Both the position numbers and the translations under genes were made by a program. A stretch of DNA of 40,228 nucleotides from NCBI GenBank assembly GCA_040394775.1, contig JBEBRN010000022.1:1-40228 (forward strand), given 5' to 3'. Below, in pieces: positions 1 to 9,027 of the stretch. Position 1 is the first letter of the stretch; each line of letters begins with the position of its first letter. The notes below the pieces were generated by a model. The model had not been told where the DNA came from. It searched no databases and saw nothing but the letters and a program-made list of their open reading frames with translations. The stretch comes from 40-80 sp040394775 (GTDB taxonomy: Bacteria > Bacteroidota > Bacteroidia > Flavobacteriales_D > Crocinitomicaceae).

Positions 1-1
1 G

Positions 2-65
2 TTAAAATAAAAGTTCAGGTGGTTTTCGAACATTTATTTTGGCGCTGCTAAAGAGCTGCGATGTT
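2..65 (-). pseudogene. Displaced copy of the last 20 codons of lptD
   Basis: Read on the minus strand, this stretch encodes T-S-Q-L-F ... P-E-L-L-F and a stop. These are the same 20 final residues and stop codon as lptD at 4032-4095. The two DNA copies match at 58 of 64 positions with a constant offset of 4030, and 35 bases (12-46 against 4042-4076) are identical. All six differences (positions 8, 10, 11, 47, 53, 56) are silent. Homology ends abruptly: a TAA sits immediately upstream in frame at 67-65, and the base after the stop already differs. No start codon or longer gene is attached, so it cannot be functional. It looks like a leftover gene end, either displaced by insertion of the intervening 4 kb or brought in with it. 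Confidence 0.85.
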
Positions 66-91
66 TAAACGAAATCCTCCTGACATACTTA

Positions 92-109
92 AAAAAATCG
101 TGATTTTTT
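92..109 (-). terminator. Possible weak A/T hairpin downstream of the T9SS gene
   Basis: An 8-base inverted repeat (AAAAAATC and GATTTTTT) with a two-base centre lies 24 bases past the stop of the preceding minus-strand gene. On the minus strand it ends in a run of T. The stem is AT-rich and the loop minimal, so terminator function is only a suggestion. Confidence 0.3.
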
Positions 110-132
110 CCTATTTGAAACAATTCACAAGA

Positions 133-3100
133 TTATTGAATAACAATTTTTATCGGTTGAAATAGTTGAAATTCATCCACCATTTCTATAATATAAACAC
201 CACTTTCCAACTGTAAGTTATCAAAAATTAGTTGATTGGATCCTGAATTTAGTGTGCTTAGTTTTGATAGGATAATTCTTCCTCTGGCATCGATTAAATT
301 AATTTTAGTATTTACTAATAAAGTGTTTGTCACAATCTCAAGTGTGAAATTATCTTTACTTGGGTTTGGATAGACAATCATACTATTGACTTTTGATTCA
401 CAATAAGCACTGACAGGATTATAAACATGCTCTTTGGCATCCCAATCAATTTGAATCAAACGATAGTAGGAAGTGCTATTGTATGTGGTGTAATCATCTA
501 ATGTATAATTCTTATTCTGATTAGAATTTCCAGCAGCTATTACTTCACCTACTATCTGCCAATTTTCTAAATCGCGACTTTTTTCTACTCGAAATCGATC
601 TGAATTTTGTTCACTGGCTGTTGTCCAATTTATGACGCTTTTATTGTCTTCACAACTAACAGAAAAGCTGGTGAGTGTCACTGGTAATGGTGAAATAGAC
701 GAGCCATGTAACCATAGTTCTGAAAAACTAGAAATTTGATAGGTTGTAAATTGTGCAGTTGGATCAAAACCTGTGAAAAATGAAGAAACCAAACCATTTG
801 CAGGTCCCATTGCTACAGACTGACTTAGCAAGGTAGTTGTGTTAGGCGTTCCTCCCATATCGGGGCAATTATTCAGCGCAGAAGCATCTACATTAGTAGG
901 TCCTGAGTATTTACTCAATTTGAGTCCTGAAATATTGGTAATATCATCTAATGGATTTCCATTAATCACCGAAGCATTCACTAAATCAGTCAATTCTCCA
1001 CTTAGAGGATTTGCATCAAAAGGCAATCGAACAAACACAGGATTATTAGGGTTTCCATTCTGATTAGGTTGAAATTGAGGTGAAGCCACCCAATGTCTCG
1101 CTAGTACTGCGGTATGAAATGATGGACTTGCTGTTCCACAAGCAGGAATATCCAACGGTGCTCCTTCCACATAAGCTGTCATCGTTACATTTCCCAAATC
1201 ATTTCCATTTGGATGAATAGATCCAATAAAACGTCCTTGGTCATCAACAAAGTCAACAAATTGATTCCCAGCAGTTGGGCACGTTCTTGAGGAACCATTT
1301 ATAGCCAAAGAAGGAGTTAATTTCTGAATACGAAATGCGGAAGAAGAAGATCCCGTATTTTCGGTGGTTTTAATTTCCAACAATGAATTACTATTCAATT
1401 CATAACTTCCGATACTTCCAACAGAACAAGCTATTTGACCTGAACAAGACCAAATTGGTGTACCATTCAAAGAAATTTGTACGTCATCATCTCCACTTAA
1501 TGCTTCAAAACTATAGGTGCCGCAGGGAAATCCTTTACGTGAATGAATATAAAAATGAAAATCAGAGTTGACGCTACAACCATTCCATATATTTCCATTA
1601 TCTATAATAGTTCCAGCAGTAGATGGAGAATTAAGATCGCTCCAATAAAGTCTCGTATCCACACCATAATTATCTAAAGAAAGTGCTGGTTGCTTATATT
1701 CACCTCGATATACATTATTGATATTATTTCCGTTAAATCCATACACTTTCCATTCATTTACGCCTGCAATCGTTGGATTTCCAGACGGGGTATTCACAGT
1801 TATTGAATGTGTAGCAGAACATCCCGCCAGATTTACATACGTAATGGTAACATTCCCTGGAGATACAGGCGTTACAACTCCCGTAACAGGATCAATAGTC
1901 GCAACTGAAGGATTACTACTAGTGTAAGTGGGTAAATTATAACTGATTATTACAATGCCCGAACCACCATCGCCGCCATATCCTGAATTATTGGGTCCTG
2001 CACTGCCAAAAGCACCGCCACCGCCACCGCCGCCACCCGTATTTGGTTGCCCATCATCACCTCTTTTAGAAAGTAGTGTACCCGAAACTCCACCGCCATC
2101 TCCGCCACCATTTCCGCCACCACCTAATCCACCATTTTTTCCAGTTAAATTCGTTCCACCGCCGCCGCCGCCGGCATAATATATTGGAACACCCGTAATT
2201 GAAATCTCTCTACCTATACCACCATCACTAGCGATTGTTGTATTTGCTCCAGCGGCCCCTGCACCACCACCACCACAGCCACCGGCAAAGTTAACACCAT
2301 GACTTCCTCCTCGATTCCCTTGACCATACGTTCCAGAGCCACCGCCGCTAGAATTTGAACCGCCACCACCAGAACCACCGGATAATCCTGGTCCATTTTC
2401 ATTTCCGCCACCGCCACCGCCACCAAGTGCTGTATACAATCCACCAAATGAACTAGAAGATCCATTTGTTCCTTTTCCCGCAACATCTGTAGAATTCGTT
2501 GTACCACCTACTCCTCCTGACCCCACCATAACTGCCTGTGTACCAATCTGCAACCCAATATTCGTAGTGTAAATTAAACCGCCAGCACCACCACCACCAC
2601 CGTGCCTTCCGCCACCGCCACCACCACCACCAACTACTAAAACGGATGCATTATAGAGATTCTCACCAGTCGTATTGTTGAATGTGCCATTCGTATTGAA
2701 AATGTGAATCCGTTTTCCATTGATTAACTGAATAGAATTTCCACCTGTAGGTAGTAAAGAAGGAAGCCATTCACCTGTTCCATTGATATCAATTTGTTCT
2801 CCCATACACACTTCTGTAGGACCTGTTAAAACAGGATTTTGTGAAATCCCCACACTTCCTGATAATTTAAAATTAGAATTAGTATATCTAACAGCCCAAT
2901 CATAGACACCTGGTAGAAGTCCCGTAAATACAGGTGTATTTTTCCATGTTAATCCAGCATCAATACTATATTCTATAGTCGATACACTTGGAAGGCAAGA
3001 AGAAAGAACAAGATTACTAAACGTAATACTATTATTTGCAGTAGCCGTTACGGTACCGCAAGATGGAGGTGTTACATCCACAGATATGGGTTGAACAGGC

Positions 3101-3747
3101 TGCATTTCTAATTTCATCTGAGGTCTAATGGGACTCAATGTCGCTCCCGTTAACGTACAACCTGATCCAGAAGTAGCAGCTTTGTAGCTTGTTATATTCA
3201 CTCCTGAAATAGGTGTATAACTCAATAATTCTCCTCCTCCAGTACTCGTTGCATTATCAAAGCATATTTCAATTATAATATTACTGAATCCATCCCAACA
3301 GAAAGGTGCATCAAAACCAAAAGAGCGCCAGTCACCAGCATGTAAATTTAAACCAGGATAAACTAACGGAGAGCTGTATACAGAAGTAAAAGTTCCTCCT
3401 TCAAAAGTGGATGAAGCAGTAGTACTAGTAGTCGCTTTCATCTTTATATTAAAATTCGACATATTCATGCCAGAAGTTGTGACTATATAGAAAGCTAAAG
3501 AGGATATATTACCAGCAGAACCACCCAAATTAATCAACTCACTAGCCCGAATCAAATATTGGACACGTGAATCGCTTTGACTGGTATTAATGGCTACTAA
3601 TCCAGCCGTACTATTCGTGGAAGTGCCAGAACCTAATTGAATAATAGTAGATTGACCATACACTTTCGGAATAGATAGTAAGCATAGCAAAAATAGAATA
3701 TAGCTATTCCTAAGAAATAAAATAGTAGTGTTACTTTTATCAAACAT
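133..3747 (-). CDS. Secreted glycine-rich protein with T9SS type A sorting domain
   Basis: A 1204-residue protein, probably exported by Sec and then secreted or surface-anchored by the type IX system. It starts with a signal peptide (hydrophobic run at residues 11-28, then VYGQ). An N-terminal beta-rich region with a W-R-S-F-G-F-D motif is of a kind common in flavobacterial surface proteins. Residues about 369-604 are a glycine-rich low-complexity domain introduced by LVVGGGG. An Ig-like Big_2-type segment follows (SNPSVATIDPVTGVVTPV), then a domain with aromatic and Asp-rich features that may be PA14/lectin-like (GDDDVQISLNGTPIW). The C-terminal 80 residues begin VYPNPSKDNF and are a T9SS type A sorting domain. 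The substrate or ligand is unknown; an adhesin or matrix role is inference. The gene lies alone between the true lptD 3' end and a second copy of that end, which suggests an acquired cargo gene. Confidence 0.85.
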   Translation of the reverse strand: MFDKSNTTILFLRNSYILFLLCLLSIPKVYGQSTIIQLGSGTSTNSTAGLVAINTSQSDSRVQYLIRASELINLGGSAGNISSLAFYIVTTSGMNMSNFNIKMKATTSTTASSTFEGGTFTSVYSSPLVYPGLNLHAGDWRSFGFDAPFCWDGFSNIIIEICFDNATSTGGGELLSYTPISGVNITSYKAATSGSGCTLTGATLSPIRPQMKLEMQPVQPISVDVTPPSCGTVTATANNSITFSNLVLSSCLPSVSTIEYSIDAGLTWKNTPVFTGLLPGVYDWAVRYTNSNFKLSGSVGISQNPVLTGPTEVCMGEQIDINGTGEWLPSLLPTGGNSIQLINGKRIHIFNTNGTFNNTTGENLYNASVLVVGGGGGGGGRHGGGGGAGGLIYTTNIGLQIGTQAVMVGSGGVGGTTNSTDVAGKGTNGSSSSFGGLYTALGGGGGGGNENGPGLSGGSGGGGSNSSGGGSGTYGQGNRGGSHGVNFAGGCGGGGAGAAGANTTIASDGGIGREISITGVPIYYAGGGGGGTNLTGKNGGLGGGGNGGGDGGGVSGTLLSKRGDDGQPNTGGGGGGGGAFGSAGPNNSGYGGDGGSGIVIISYNLPTYTSSNPSVATIDPVTGVVTPVSPGNVTITYVNLAGCSATHSITVNTPSGNPTIAGVNEWKVYGFNGNNINNVYRGEYKQPALSLDNYGVDTRLYWSDLNSPSTAGTIIDNGNIWNGCSVNSDFHFYIHSRKGFPCGTYSFEALSGDDDVQISLNGTPIWSCSGQIACSVGSIGSYELNSNSLLEIKTTENTGSSSSAFRIQKLTPSLAINGSSRTCPTAGNQFVDFVDDQGRFIGSIHPNGNDLGNVTMTAYVEGAPLDIPACGTASPSFHTAVLARHWVASPQFQPNQNGNPNNPVFVRLPFDANPLSGELTDLVNASVINGNPLDDITNISGLKLSKYSGPTNVDASALNNCPDMGGTPNTTTLLSQSVAMGPANGLVSSFFTGFDPTAQFTTYQISSFSELWLHGSSISPLPVTLTSFSVSCEDNKSVINWTTASEQNSDRFRVEKSRDLENWQIVGEVIAAGNSNQNKNYTLDDYTTYNSTSYYRLIQIDWDAKEHVYNPVSAYCESKVNSMIVYPNPSKDNFTLEIVTNTLLVNTKINLIDARGRIILSKLSTLNSGSNQLIFDNLQLESGVYIIEMVDEFQLFQPIKIVIQ
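1935..2640 (-). repeat. Low-complexity glycine-codon tract
   Basis: About 700 bases dominated by GGN codons, seen on the plus strand as long runs of CCGCCACCGCCACC type. They encode the Gly-rich domain of the T9SS protein. Local GC is far above the rest of this AT-rich window, and the iterated triplets are prone to replication slippage. The antisense frames give spurious proline-rich ORFs. Confidence 0.85.
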
Positions 3748-3814
3748 GGTAGTTATTGAATTAGTTTATGATACATATACCCACTATTAAATTAGGTATA
3801 TTATGTAGTACATA

Positions 3815-3822
3815 CAAACATA
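3815..3822 (-). promoter_or_regulatory. Candidate -7 box for the 1204-residue T9SS gene
   Basis: The minus strand reads TATGTTTG, an exact match to the Bacteroidota -7 consensus TAnnTTTG, 68 bases before the ATG. A convincing -33 TTG at the usual spacing is not seen (TTTAAG is there instead). The rest of the 284-base gap up to the lptD stop is AT-rich and shows no gene. Confidence 0.4.
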
Positions 3823-4031
3823 CTAAACTTTAGGCTTAAATATCTTCTTATTAGGAATTCACAAGTCTTTTTGATTAATAGCAAATAAAAGAAATAAATT
3901 AACAGTAAGTCAATCAATCTTTTAAGCGTAAAATATTAGCACAACTGAACATGTTAAATTATAGCTATTTTTTCCGTAATAAAAAATGGGATAGTAACCT
4001 ATATCAGAATTTTAAAAAAAAGAGTAAATTC

Positions 4032-4095
4032 TTAAAACAGCAGTTCAGGTGGTTTTCGAACATTTATTTTGGCGCTACTAAAAAGTTGCGATGTT
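4032..4095 (-). repeat. lptD 3'-end direct repeat, in-gene copy
   Basis: Partner of the copy at 2-65, in direct orientation, with 58 of 64 identical bases and a perfect 35-base core at 4042-4076. This copy is joined to the full lptD reading frame. Confidence 0.85.
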
Positions 4096-6650
4096 CCCAT
4101 AATCGTTACAAGGAAACTCTTATTATATCCTATCGGAATCCAATTGACAGACATTCTCCAGCAGTGCATATCACGGGTTAAATCAACTCGTAAGTTAGAA
4201 ATACTTTTGCTTTTTATGTCGTAATAAATCGTTGAAGTCACTTTCCATCGTTTGGTAATGCTAATATCACCGTTGACAGAAATAGTATGTGACAAAGTAT
4301 ATTTATCGGGATTTATTGGCGCTCTATTTTGATTGGCTGTAACGGTAATAATGTGGCTGATATTAATCTTCCATGGAATGGCAAAATCTAAAAACATCTC
4401 AGGATGAAGTGCGTAAAACTGAAAATCGGAATTCCAATATTGACTAAATAAATCTTTCGTTTGTTCCATCTTCTCTTTACTCTCTTTTGACGCAATAGTA
4501 AATGTTGTATTAAAGTCCATTAAGGTAAATCGTCCTAGAACTTTTCTATCTTTTATCGCAAAGTCTTTTATTGTTCTACCAGTTGAATCGTTCCATGAAT
4601 AAGGGCTAAAAACCCCTCTCGCCACAAAATTCAAAAATGAAAAAGGAGCTATTCTCAAATCGACATTGATGTCACTCAAATTCATAGAATCTCTCAATAT
4701 ATCATAATTTCCATTGACCGAAAATGCATCAATAATTCGAGTCTTTTTATAGCCTGTAATAGTATCCTTATCTGACTTTCGTTTCAGCTCAAATGTATTG
4801 TTAAAAGCATAAGTTACAAGCGATTGGCTCCTCGTTATTGATTCTCGATATAAACTTCTTTCAAAAGGAGAGTAATCGACAGTATTATTATTTTGATCTA
4901 AATAGCTGAAATTACGATTCAATATTGGAACATAACGATAACCAAAACTAGGCGTCAATATATGGCGTAACAAGGGTTCTTTCTTTCCTACAAAACGGTA
5001 ATAACTATATAAAACGGTGGTCAATTGAAGATTGGTGCTCAACTGTTGAGACATTCCAGCTTTCCCTACCGTATCCGTATTTAACACCGAATTTTGAGCA
5101 TCATAATCCTTTCGTATCTGCTGGAAGTTGATAGTGTTACGGTAGTTAACGGATGGTGTTACCTTCCATGTATTTTTAAAAATTGGAATCGTCGTTTGTA
5201 AGGTAGCTGTTTGATTTACACCGTTGAGGAACGTTTGTCCGATGCGATTGAAGTTTCCTCCCTGCATCAATGAATCAGCAAATGTAGCCATGTTTTTAGC
5301 TTCCAAGTTGTAACTCATACCGATTTGCTCGTACCATTTTGTTGCTCCTATTTTAGACTTTCGAAACATTTTAAAAGGATAAAAACGTGTTACGTTAGTT
5401 GTAAAAATAGGTGCTGTCAACATAACGTTATGCGTACTTGTACTTTGATTCATTGAAACCTTTAATCCCATCATAACAGGTTTACCCGGAAAAGAACGAG
5501 TTAAATTGATATCCGACTTGAAGGTATTGTTAAAGTAGCTCGTATTAAGCGGATCAATATTATTTTTAGAGTTATTGTCCGAAACAAAATTGACATTAGC
5601 GGAGAAATTCCAATATGGATTTGCCTTTGCGTCTTGTCTATGCTGCCACTGAACGGTTAACTTATTACTTTTTCTTTTAGAAGGGAATGTCTCCCTAAAT
5701 TGTTGAAAGCCAACATTTGTTTCTCCTGAATATTTATATCTAACTTTATAATTTATCTTATTACCAACATCCCAAGACCCACTTGTAAAGATAGAACCTG
5801 ATACAATAGTCTGAATCGTGTCATTAATCGGAATATAATAACCTAAATTTTGAATTCCCATTCCATAGAGAGATTGAGGAACAAATTGTGGGAAAATAAA
5901 GCCATGTTTACGTTCATTTTCCTTCTTTTGAGGAATAATAAGAAACGGTAATCCAAGAGGTGTCGGCACATTCTTTATCCAGATATTCATAGGGCCAGAT
6001 ACAATACGTTTTTCAGGAATCAATATAGCTTTTGACAACTGAAAATGATAATGTGGCTCGGGTAAATCACAAGTTGTAAAACGTCCTTTTTTGAAATGAA
6101 TCTCTTCATTCGCTTGCCGTTTAGCAACATCCATGTAAAGATAATTTTCGTCTTGTATAATTTTAACCTCACGAATAAATGCCTTTTTGGTCTCATAATT
6201 CATTTTTATTTTCCCCGCCTCCATCTCTTGTCCATCCATCACGATTTTGGGGATTCCTACTTTATTACTATCGGCATCATACGTGTAAGTAGCAAGAAGC
6301 TCGTGAGAAGCCATATCAATTTCTATATAATCTGCCGTTAAATCAATATCGCCATAATGGACCTTTGCATCGCCGTAAAGATAGATACGTTGCTTTTTAA
6401 AATCAGCATATATAGAATCGTTTGCTGTAAAAGTCGCCTTCTCTTCAAACGATTCGTCGGTAGTGTAAATGGTATCTATTTTGATAGGAATAGTATCTGT
6501 TGAAACAATACGACTAGCCGATGAATCCGGAATCGTCGTTGCAAAACTCAAGCTGTCAACTTGTCCATAAGCACAAGCTCGTCCAAAGATTATTAACAAT
6601 CCAACGAGCAAAAGTTGATGAAAGAATTTATTTTGCAACAAGTATTCCAA
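4032..6650 (-). CDS. lptD: LPS assembly outer-membrane protein LptD
   Basis: An 872-residue outer-membrane protein that inserts lipopolysaccharide into the outer leaflet. It has a signal peptide (KFFHQLLLVGLLIIFG, cleavage near CAYGQ), then an OstA/LptA-like jellyroll of periodic beta segments (about residues 70-200: YLYGDAKVHYGDIDLTADYI). After that come the conserved LptD stretch with FTTCDLPEPHYHF and PTPLGLPFLIIPQ, and a long barrel of alternating strands to the C-terminus. No ATG exists in the N-terminal region. The first start is TTG at 6650, directly after an in-frame TAA, and a second TTG at 6638 would give a cleaner signal peptide, so the start is uncertain. It is divergent from the amidase gene with a gap of only 34 bases. 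The last 20 codons occur again at 2-65. Confidence 0.9.
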   Translation of the reverse strand: MEYLLQNKFFHQLLLVGLLIIFGRACAYGQVDSLSFATTIPDSSASRIVSTDTIPIKIDTIYTTDESFEEKATFTANDSIYADFKKQRIYLYGDAKVHYGDIDLTADYIEIDMASHELLATYTYDADSNKVGIPKIVMDGQEMEAGKIKMNYETKKAFIREVKIIQDENYLYMDVAKRQANEEIHFKKGRFTTCDLPEPHYHFQLSKAILIPEKRIVSGPMNIWIKNVPTPLGLPFLIIPQKKENERKHGFIFPQFVPQSLYGMGIQNLGYYIPINDTIQTIVSGSIFTSGSWDVGNKINYKVRYKYSGETNVGFQQFRETFPSKRKSNKLTVQWQHRQDAKANPYWNFSANVNFVSDNNSKNNIDPLNTSYFNNTFKSDINLTRSFPGKPVMMGLKVSMNQSTSTHNVMLTAPIFTTNVTRFYPFKMFRKSKIGATKWYEQIGMSYNLEAKNMATFADSLMQGGNFNRIGQTFLNGVNQTATLQTTIPIFKNTWKVTPSVNYRNTINFQQIRKDYDAQNSVLNTDTVGKAGMSQQLSTNLQLTTVLYSYYRFVGKKEPLLRHILTPSFGYRYVPILNRNFSYLDQNNNTVDYSPFERSLYRESITRSQSLVTYAFNNTFELKRKSDKDTITGYKKTRIIDAFSVNGNYDILRDSMNLSDINVDLRIAPFSFLNFVARGVFSPYSWNDSTGRTIKDFAIKDRKVLGRFTLMDFNTTFTIASKESKEKMEQTKDLFSQYWNSDFQFYALHPEMFLDFAIPWKINISHIITVTANQNRAPINPDKYTLSHTISVNGDISITKRWKVTSTIYYDIKSKSISNLRVDLTRDMHCWRMSVNWIPIGYNKSFLVTIMGTSQLFSSAKINVRKPPELLF

Positions 6651-6659
6651 TTATTTTTG
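6632..6659 (+). promoter_or_regulatory. Candidate amidase promoter inside the lptD start region
   Basis: TTTG at 6632-6635 and TATTTTTG at 6652-6659 are separated by 16 bases and point right, with the ATG 25 bases downstream of the -7 box. The element overlaps the first codons of the divergent lptD. On the other strand, TAGCTTTG (plus positions 6688-6695) lies inside the amidase and could serve lptD. Confidence 0.4.
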
Positions 6660-6684
6660 TTATTAAACTTCACCTTAATTAAGC

Positions 6685-7884
6685 ATGCAAAGCTATAAAA
6701 TAAAGAGTATTAACATAGAAAAGTCATTCATTATTGTGTTGTTTTCTGTATTTTCATTTATACAGAATGTTTCTGCTCAATCTTCTGACAAACAAGTACT
6801 AAAGACAGTATGTATAGACGCAGGGCATGGTGGGCACGATCCAGGCTGTCATGGAGCGGCTATTAACGAAAAAACTGTTTGCCTAAGTATGGCGTTAAAA
6901 CTAGGGAAGTTAATCAAAGAAAACTACCCTGACATCAAAGTGATTTATACACGCGACAAAGATGTTTTCGTCGATTTGGACGAGCGAGCAAAAATTGCGA
7001 ATCGGAATAAGGCTGATTTATTTATTTGCATACATGCTAACTCGGCATCTCCTGCCGCTTATGGCGCAGAGACGTATGTTTTGGGATTACACCGAACAGA
7101 ATCACAATTGAAAATAGCAGAAAAAGAGAATAGTTCCATCTACCTTGAGGATGATGGTGGCGCTAAGTACAAAGACTTTGACTTGAGCCCCGATGCAATC
7201 ATTTTTAAACAGTTACAAATGTCTGTTTACTTGGACATGGCCATTAAATTTGCTGGGCACGTTCAAGCTGAATTTAAAAAACTAGGCCGTTATGACCGCG
7301 GTGTGAAACAAGCTGGATTTCTCGTTTTATACAAAACAACGATGCCTTCTGTTTTAATTGAAACTGGATTTTTAACCAATCCAAGTGAAGAACATTTTCT
7401 GACGAACAATGCATCACAGGAAAAAATGGCAGAAGCAATGTTTGTTTCATTTCAGAAATACAAGAATGAGTTAGAAGGCGTAGATATCATGAAAGGAGTA
7501 ACCCCAACAAAAGAGTACAAACATCCCGAAAATGACATAGCATCGACAACTACTCAACCAACAAAAGAAGTGAAGCAACCAGAAAATAATACTTCCGCAT
7601 TAACGAGTGATGACTTAAATAATAAAGTTATTTTTCGGGTTCAAATTGAAACTTCTAGTACTAAAATCCCTCCCTCTTCTAAGCAATTCAATGAACTCAC
7701 TATTTATGAGTACTTTCAAGATGGGCTCTATAAATATACGGCTGGAGAATTCGTTAATGATTTCAAAGAAGCAAATGTTTTTAAAAACGAGTTACGTGAA
7801 AAAGGATTTAAAAATGCTTTTATTGTAGCATTCTACAATGGAGATAGAATCGGACTTGAAGAAGCTTTGAAACGTTCTAAATAA
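6685..7884 (+). CDS. N-acetylmuramoyl-L-alanine amidase (Amidase_3) with SPOR-like tail
   Basis: A 399-residue periplasmic hydrolase that cleaves the amide bond between MurNAc and L-Ala in peptidoglycan. It has an N-terminal signal peptide (residues 14-32, ending NVSAQ). The Amidase_3 domain spans about 41-255, with the zinc ligands visible: H48 in DAGHGG, E62 in INEKT and H117 in CIHANS. The catalytic E226 lies in LIETGFLTNP. A low-complexity Thr/Lys/Pro linker (about 270-310) leads to a C-terminal segment (FRVQIETSS ... GFKNAFIVAFYNG) that resembles a SPOR-type peptidoglycan-binding domain. It sits between lptD and mlaD, a grouping I recall from other Flavobacteriia that supports a role in envelope maintenance. 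The closest named relatives are AmiC-like. Confidence 0.9.
   Translation: MQSYKIKSINIEKSFIIVLFSVFSFIQNVSAQSSDKQVLKTVCIDAGHGGHDPGCHGAAINEKTVCLSMALKLGKLIKENYPDIKVIYTRDKDVFVDLDERAKIANRNKADLFICIHANSASPAAYGAETYVLGLHRTESQLKIAEKENSSIYLEDDGGAKYKDFDLSPDAIIFKQLQMSVYLDMAIKFAGHVQAEFKKLGRYDRGVKQAGFLVLYKTTMPSVLIETGFLTNPSEEHFLTNNASQEKMAEAMFVSFQKYKNELEGVDIMKGVTPTKEYKHPENDIASTTTQPTKEVKQPENNTSALTSDDLNNKVIFRVQIETSSTKIPPSSKQFNELTIYEYFQDGLYKYTAGEFVNDFKEANVFKNELREKGFKNAFIVAFYNGDRIGLEEALKRSK
6688..6695 (-). promoter_or_regulatory. Candidate lptD -7 box within the amidase gene
   Basis: The minus strand reads TAGCTTTG, fitting TAnnTTTG, 37 bases before the lptD TTG start. It overlaps amidase codons 2-4. No clear -33 element was found, so this is tentative. 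Confidence 0.3.
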
Positions 7885-7937
7885 GAAATTTTAATTTGTT
7901 TCTAGCTATAAACGACCTATATTTATCTATTAATTTA

Positions 7938-7945
7938 TATTTTTG
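7938..7945 (+). promoter_or_regulatory. Candidate -7 box upstream of mlaD
   Basis: TATTTTTG fits TAnnTTTG and lies 32 bases before the mlaD ATG in the 93-base gap after the amidase. No convincing TTG at -33. Confidence 0.35.
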
Positions 7946-7977
7946 ACTGCTTAAAGATATTTACGCACAAATTACAT

Positions 7978-9015
7978 ATGAAATATAGCAAAGAAATAAA
8001 AACAGGCTTTTTTGGCATTTTGGCAATCGTTCTATTGATTTTAGGTATCAATTTCTTAAAAGGCAGTAGCTTTTTTGGAGGAGACGATATTTACTATGCT
8101 TATTTTGTAAACTCAGGAGGGGTCACCGCTGCTACTCCAGTTGTTGTAAATGGAGTTGAAGTTGGTAAGGTTATGTCTGTTAAATTAACCAATAACAATG
8201 ATTCATTAAGAAGAGTTGAAATTAAATTTAACATTCAAGTGGATGATTTTAAGATCTCTAAATCAGCCAAATTAACCGTTGGAGCAATTGAATTATTGTC
8301 AAAAGGATTAATTATTGATCCAGGAATAGATGATAGTAAAGGTTATTATAAACCAGGAGATAAAATATTAGGTTTCGTAGCGGTTGACATTATCAACCAA
8401 GTAAAAATGTATGTGGAGCCAGTCAATCAAAAACTTCAGAAATTAATGGCTTCTGTGGATGACGTTATCACCTCTATTTCCGCCTTTTGGGACACCACAG
8501 CTACATCTAGTATTGAGGGTAGTTTGGTAGAAGTACAAGTGGCAATTCACCGTTTTGGTGTTGTCGCTGCCGATATTGAAAGCCTTATCAAGTCAGAAAA
8601 AGTTAGAATCAGTAACATTTTCTCTAATGTAGAAAGCATCTCCTACAACCTGAAACAAAGTAATGAAAAGATAGCGAGTATCATTGGAAATGTAGACAAA
8701 ATAACGGAAGACTTAGTCACTGCAGATTTTAAGAAAATCATCAAAAATGCCGAAGATGCTATAAATAGTTTAACAGGTGTATTAAACGATATTAATGAAG
8801 GAAAAGGAACGCTTGGAAAACTAGCGAAGGATGATAAGTTATACGATGAATTAATCAATTCAAACAAGTCATTACAAGACTTATTGAACGACTTAGAGCT
8901 ACATCCAGAAAGGTACGTTCACTTCTCATTATTTGGAAAGAAGAATAAAGGTGTTGTTTTAAAACCTTCTCAAGAAGTGAAATTAATACAAATTTTAGAT
9001 TCAATACCAGATTAA
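7978..9015 (+). CDS. MlaD/MCE-family lipid transport substrate-binding protein
   Basis: A 345-residue protein anchored in the inner membrane by one N-terminal helix (residues 11-27, FFGILAIVLLILGINFL). The MCE domain follows (about 39-120: YYAYFVNSGGVTAATPVVVNGVEVGKV), the hallmark of periplasmic lipid-binding subunits of ABC phospholipid transporters. The C-terminal part (about 150-310) is predominantly helical with heptad-like character (NVESISYNLKQSNEKIASII), typical of the longer MCE proteins. The permease and ATPase partners (MlaE, MlaF) are not in the window. The gene is 93 bases after the amidase and 12 bases before the Fe-S gene. Confidence 0.88.
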   Translation: MKYSKEIKTGFFGILAIVLLILGINFLKGSSFFGGDDIYYAYFVNSGGVTAATPVVVNGVEVGKVMSVKLTNNNDSLRRVEIKFNIQVDDFKISKSAKLTVGAIELLSKGLIIDPGIDDSKGYYKPGDKILGFVAVDIINQVKMYVEPVNQKLQKLMASVDDVITSISAFWDTTATSSIEGSLVEVQVAIHRFGVVAADIESLIKSEKVRISNIFSNVESISYNLKQSNEKIASIIGNVDKITEDLVTADFKKIIKNAEDAINSLTGVLNDINEGKGTLGKLAKDDKLYDELINSNKSLQDLLNDLELHPERYVHFSLFGKKNKGVVLKPSQEVKLIQILDSIPD

Positions 9016-9027
9016 AAAACGCAACCT

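Noticed and set aside
1955..2179. Plus-strand proline-rich ORF of 74 residues
   Set aside because: It is the antisense reading of the glycine-codon tract in the T9SS gene; low-complexity GGN/CCN codons keep the opposite frame open by chance.
2214..2507. Minus-strand 97-residue ORF within the glycine-rich region
   Set aside because: Out-of-frame shadow of the T9SS gene, Val/Ala-rich from shifted GGN codons.
133..4031. Transposon or insertion sequence carrying the T9SS gene
   Set aside because: No transposase, no terminal inverted repeats and no short target duplication are seen; only the long lptD-tail direct repeat supports insertion.
3951..4181. Plus-strand 76-residue ORF over the lptD 3' end
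   Set aside because: Antisense to the well-supported lptD C-terminus; no family-like sequence.
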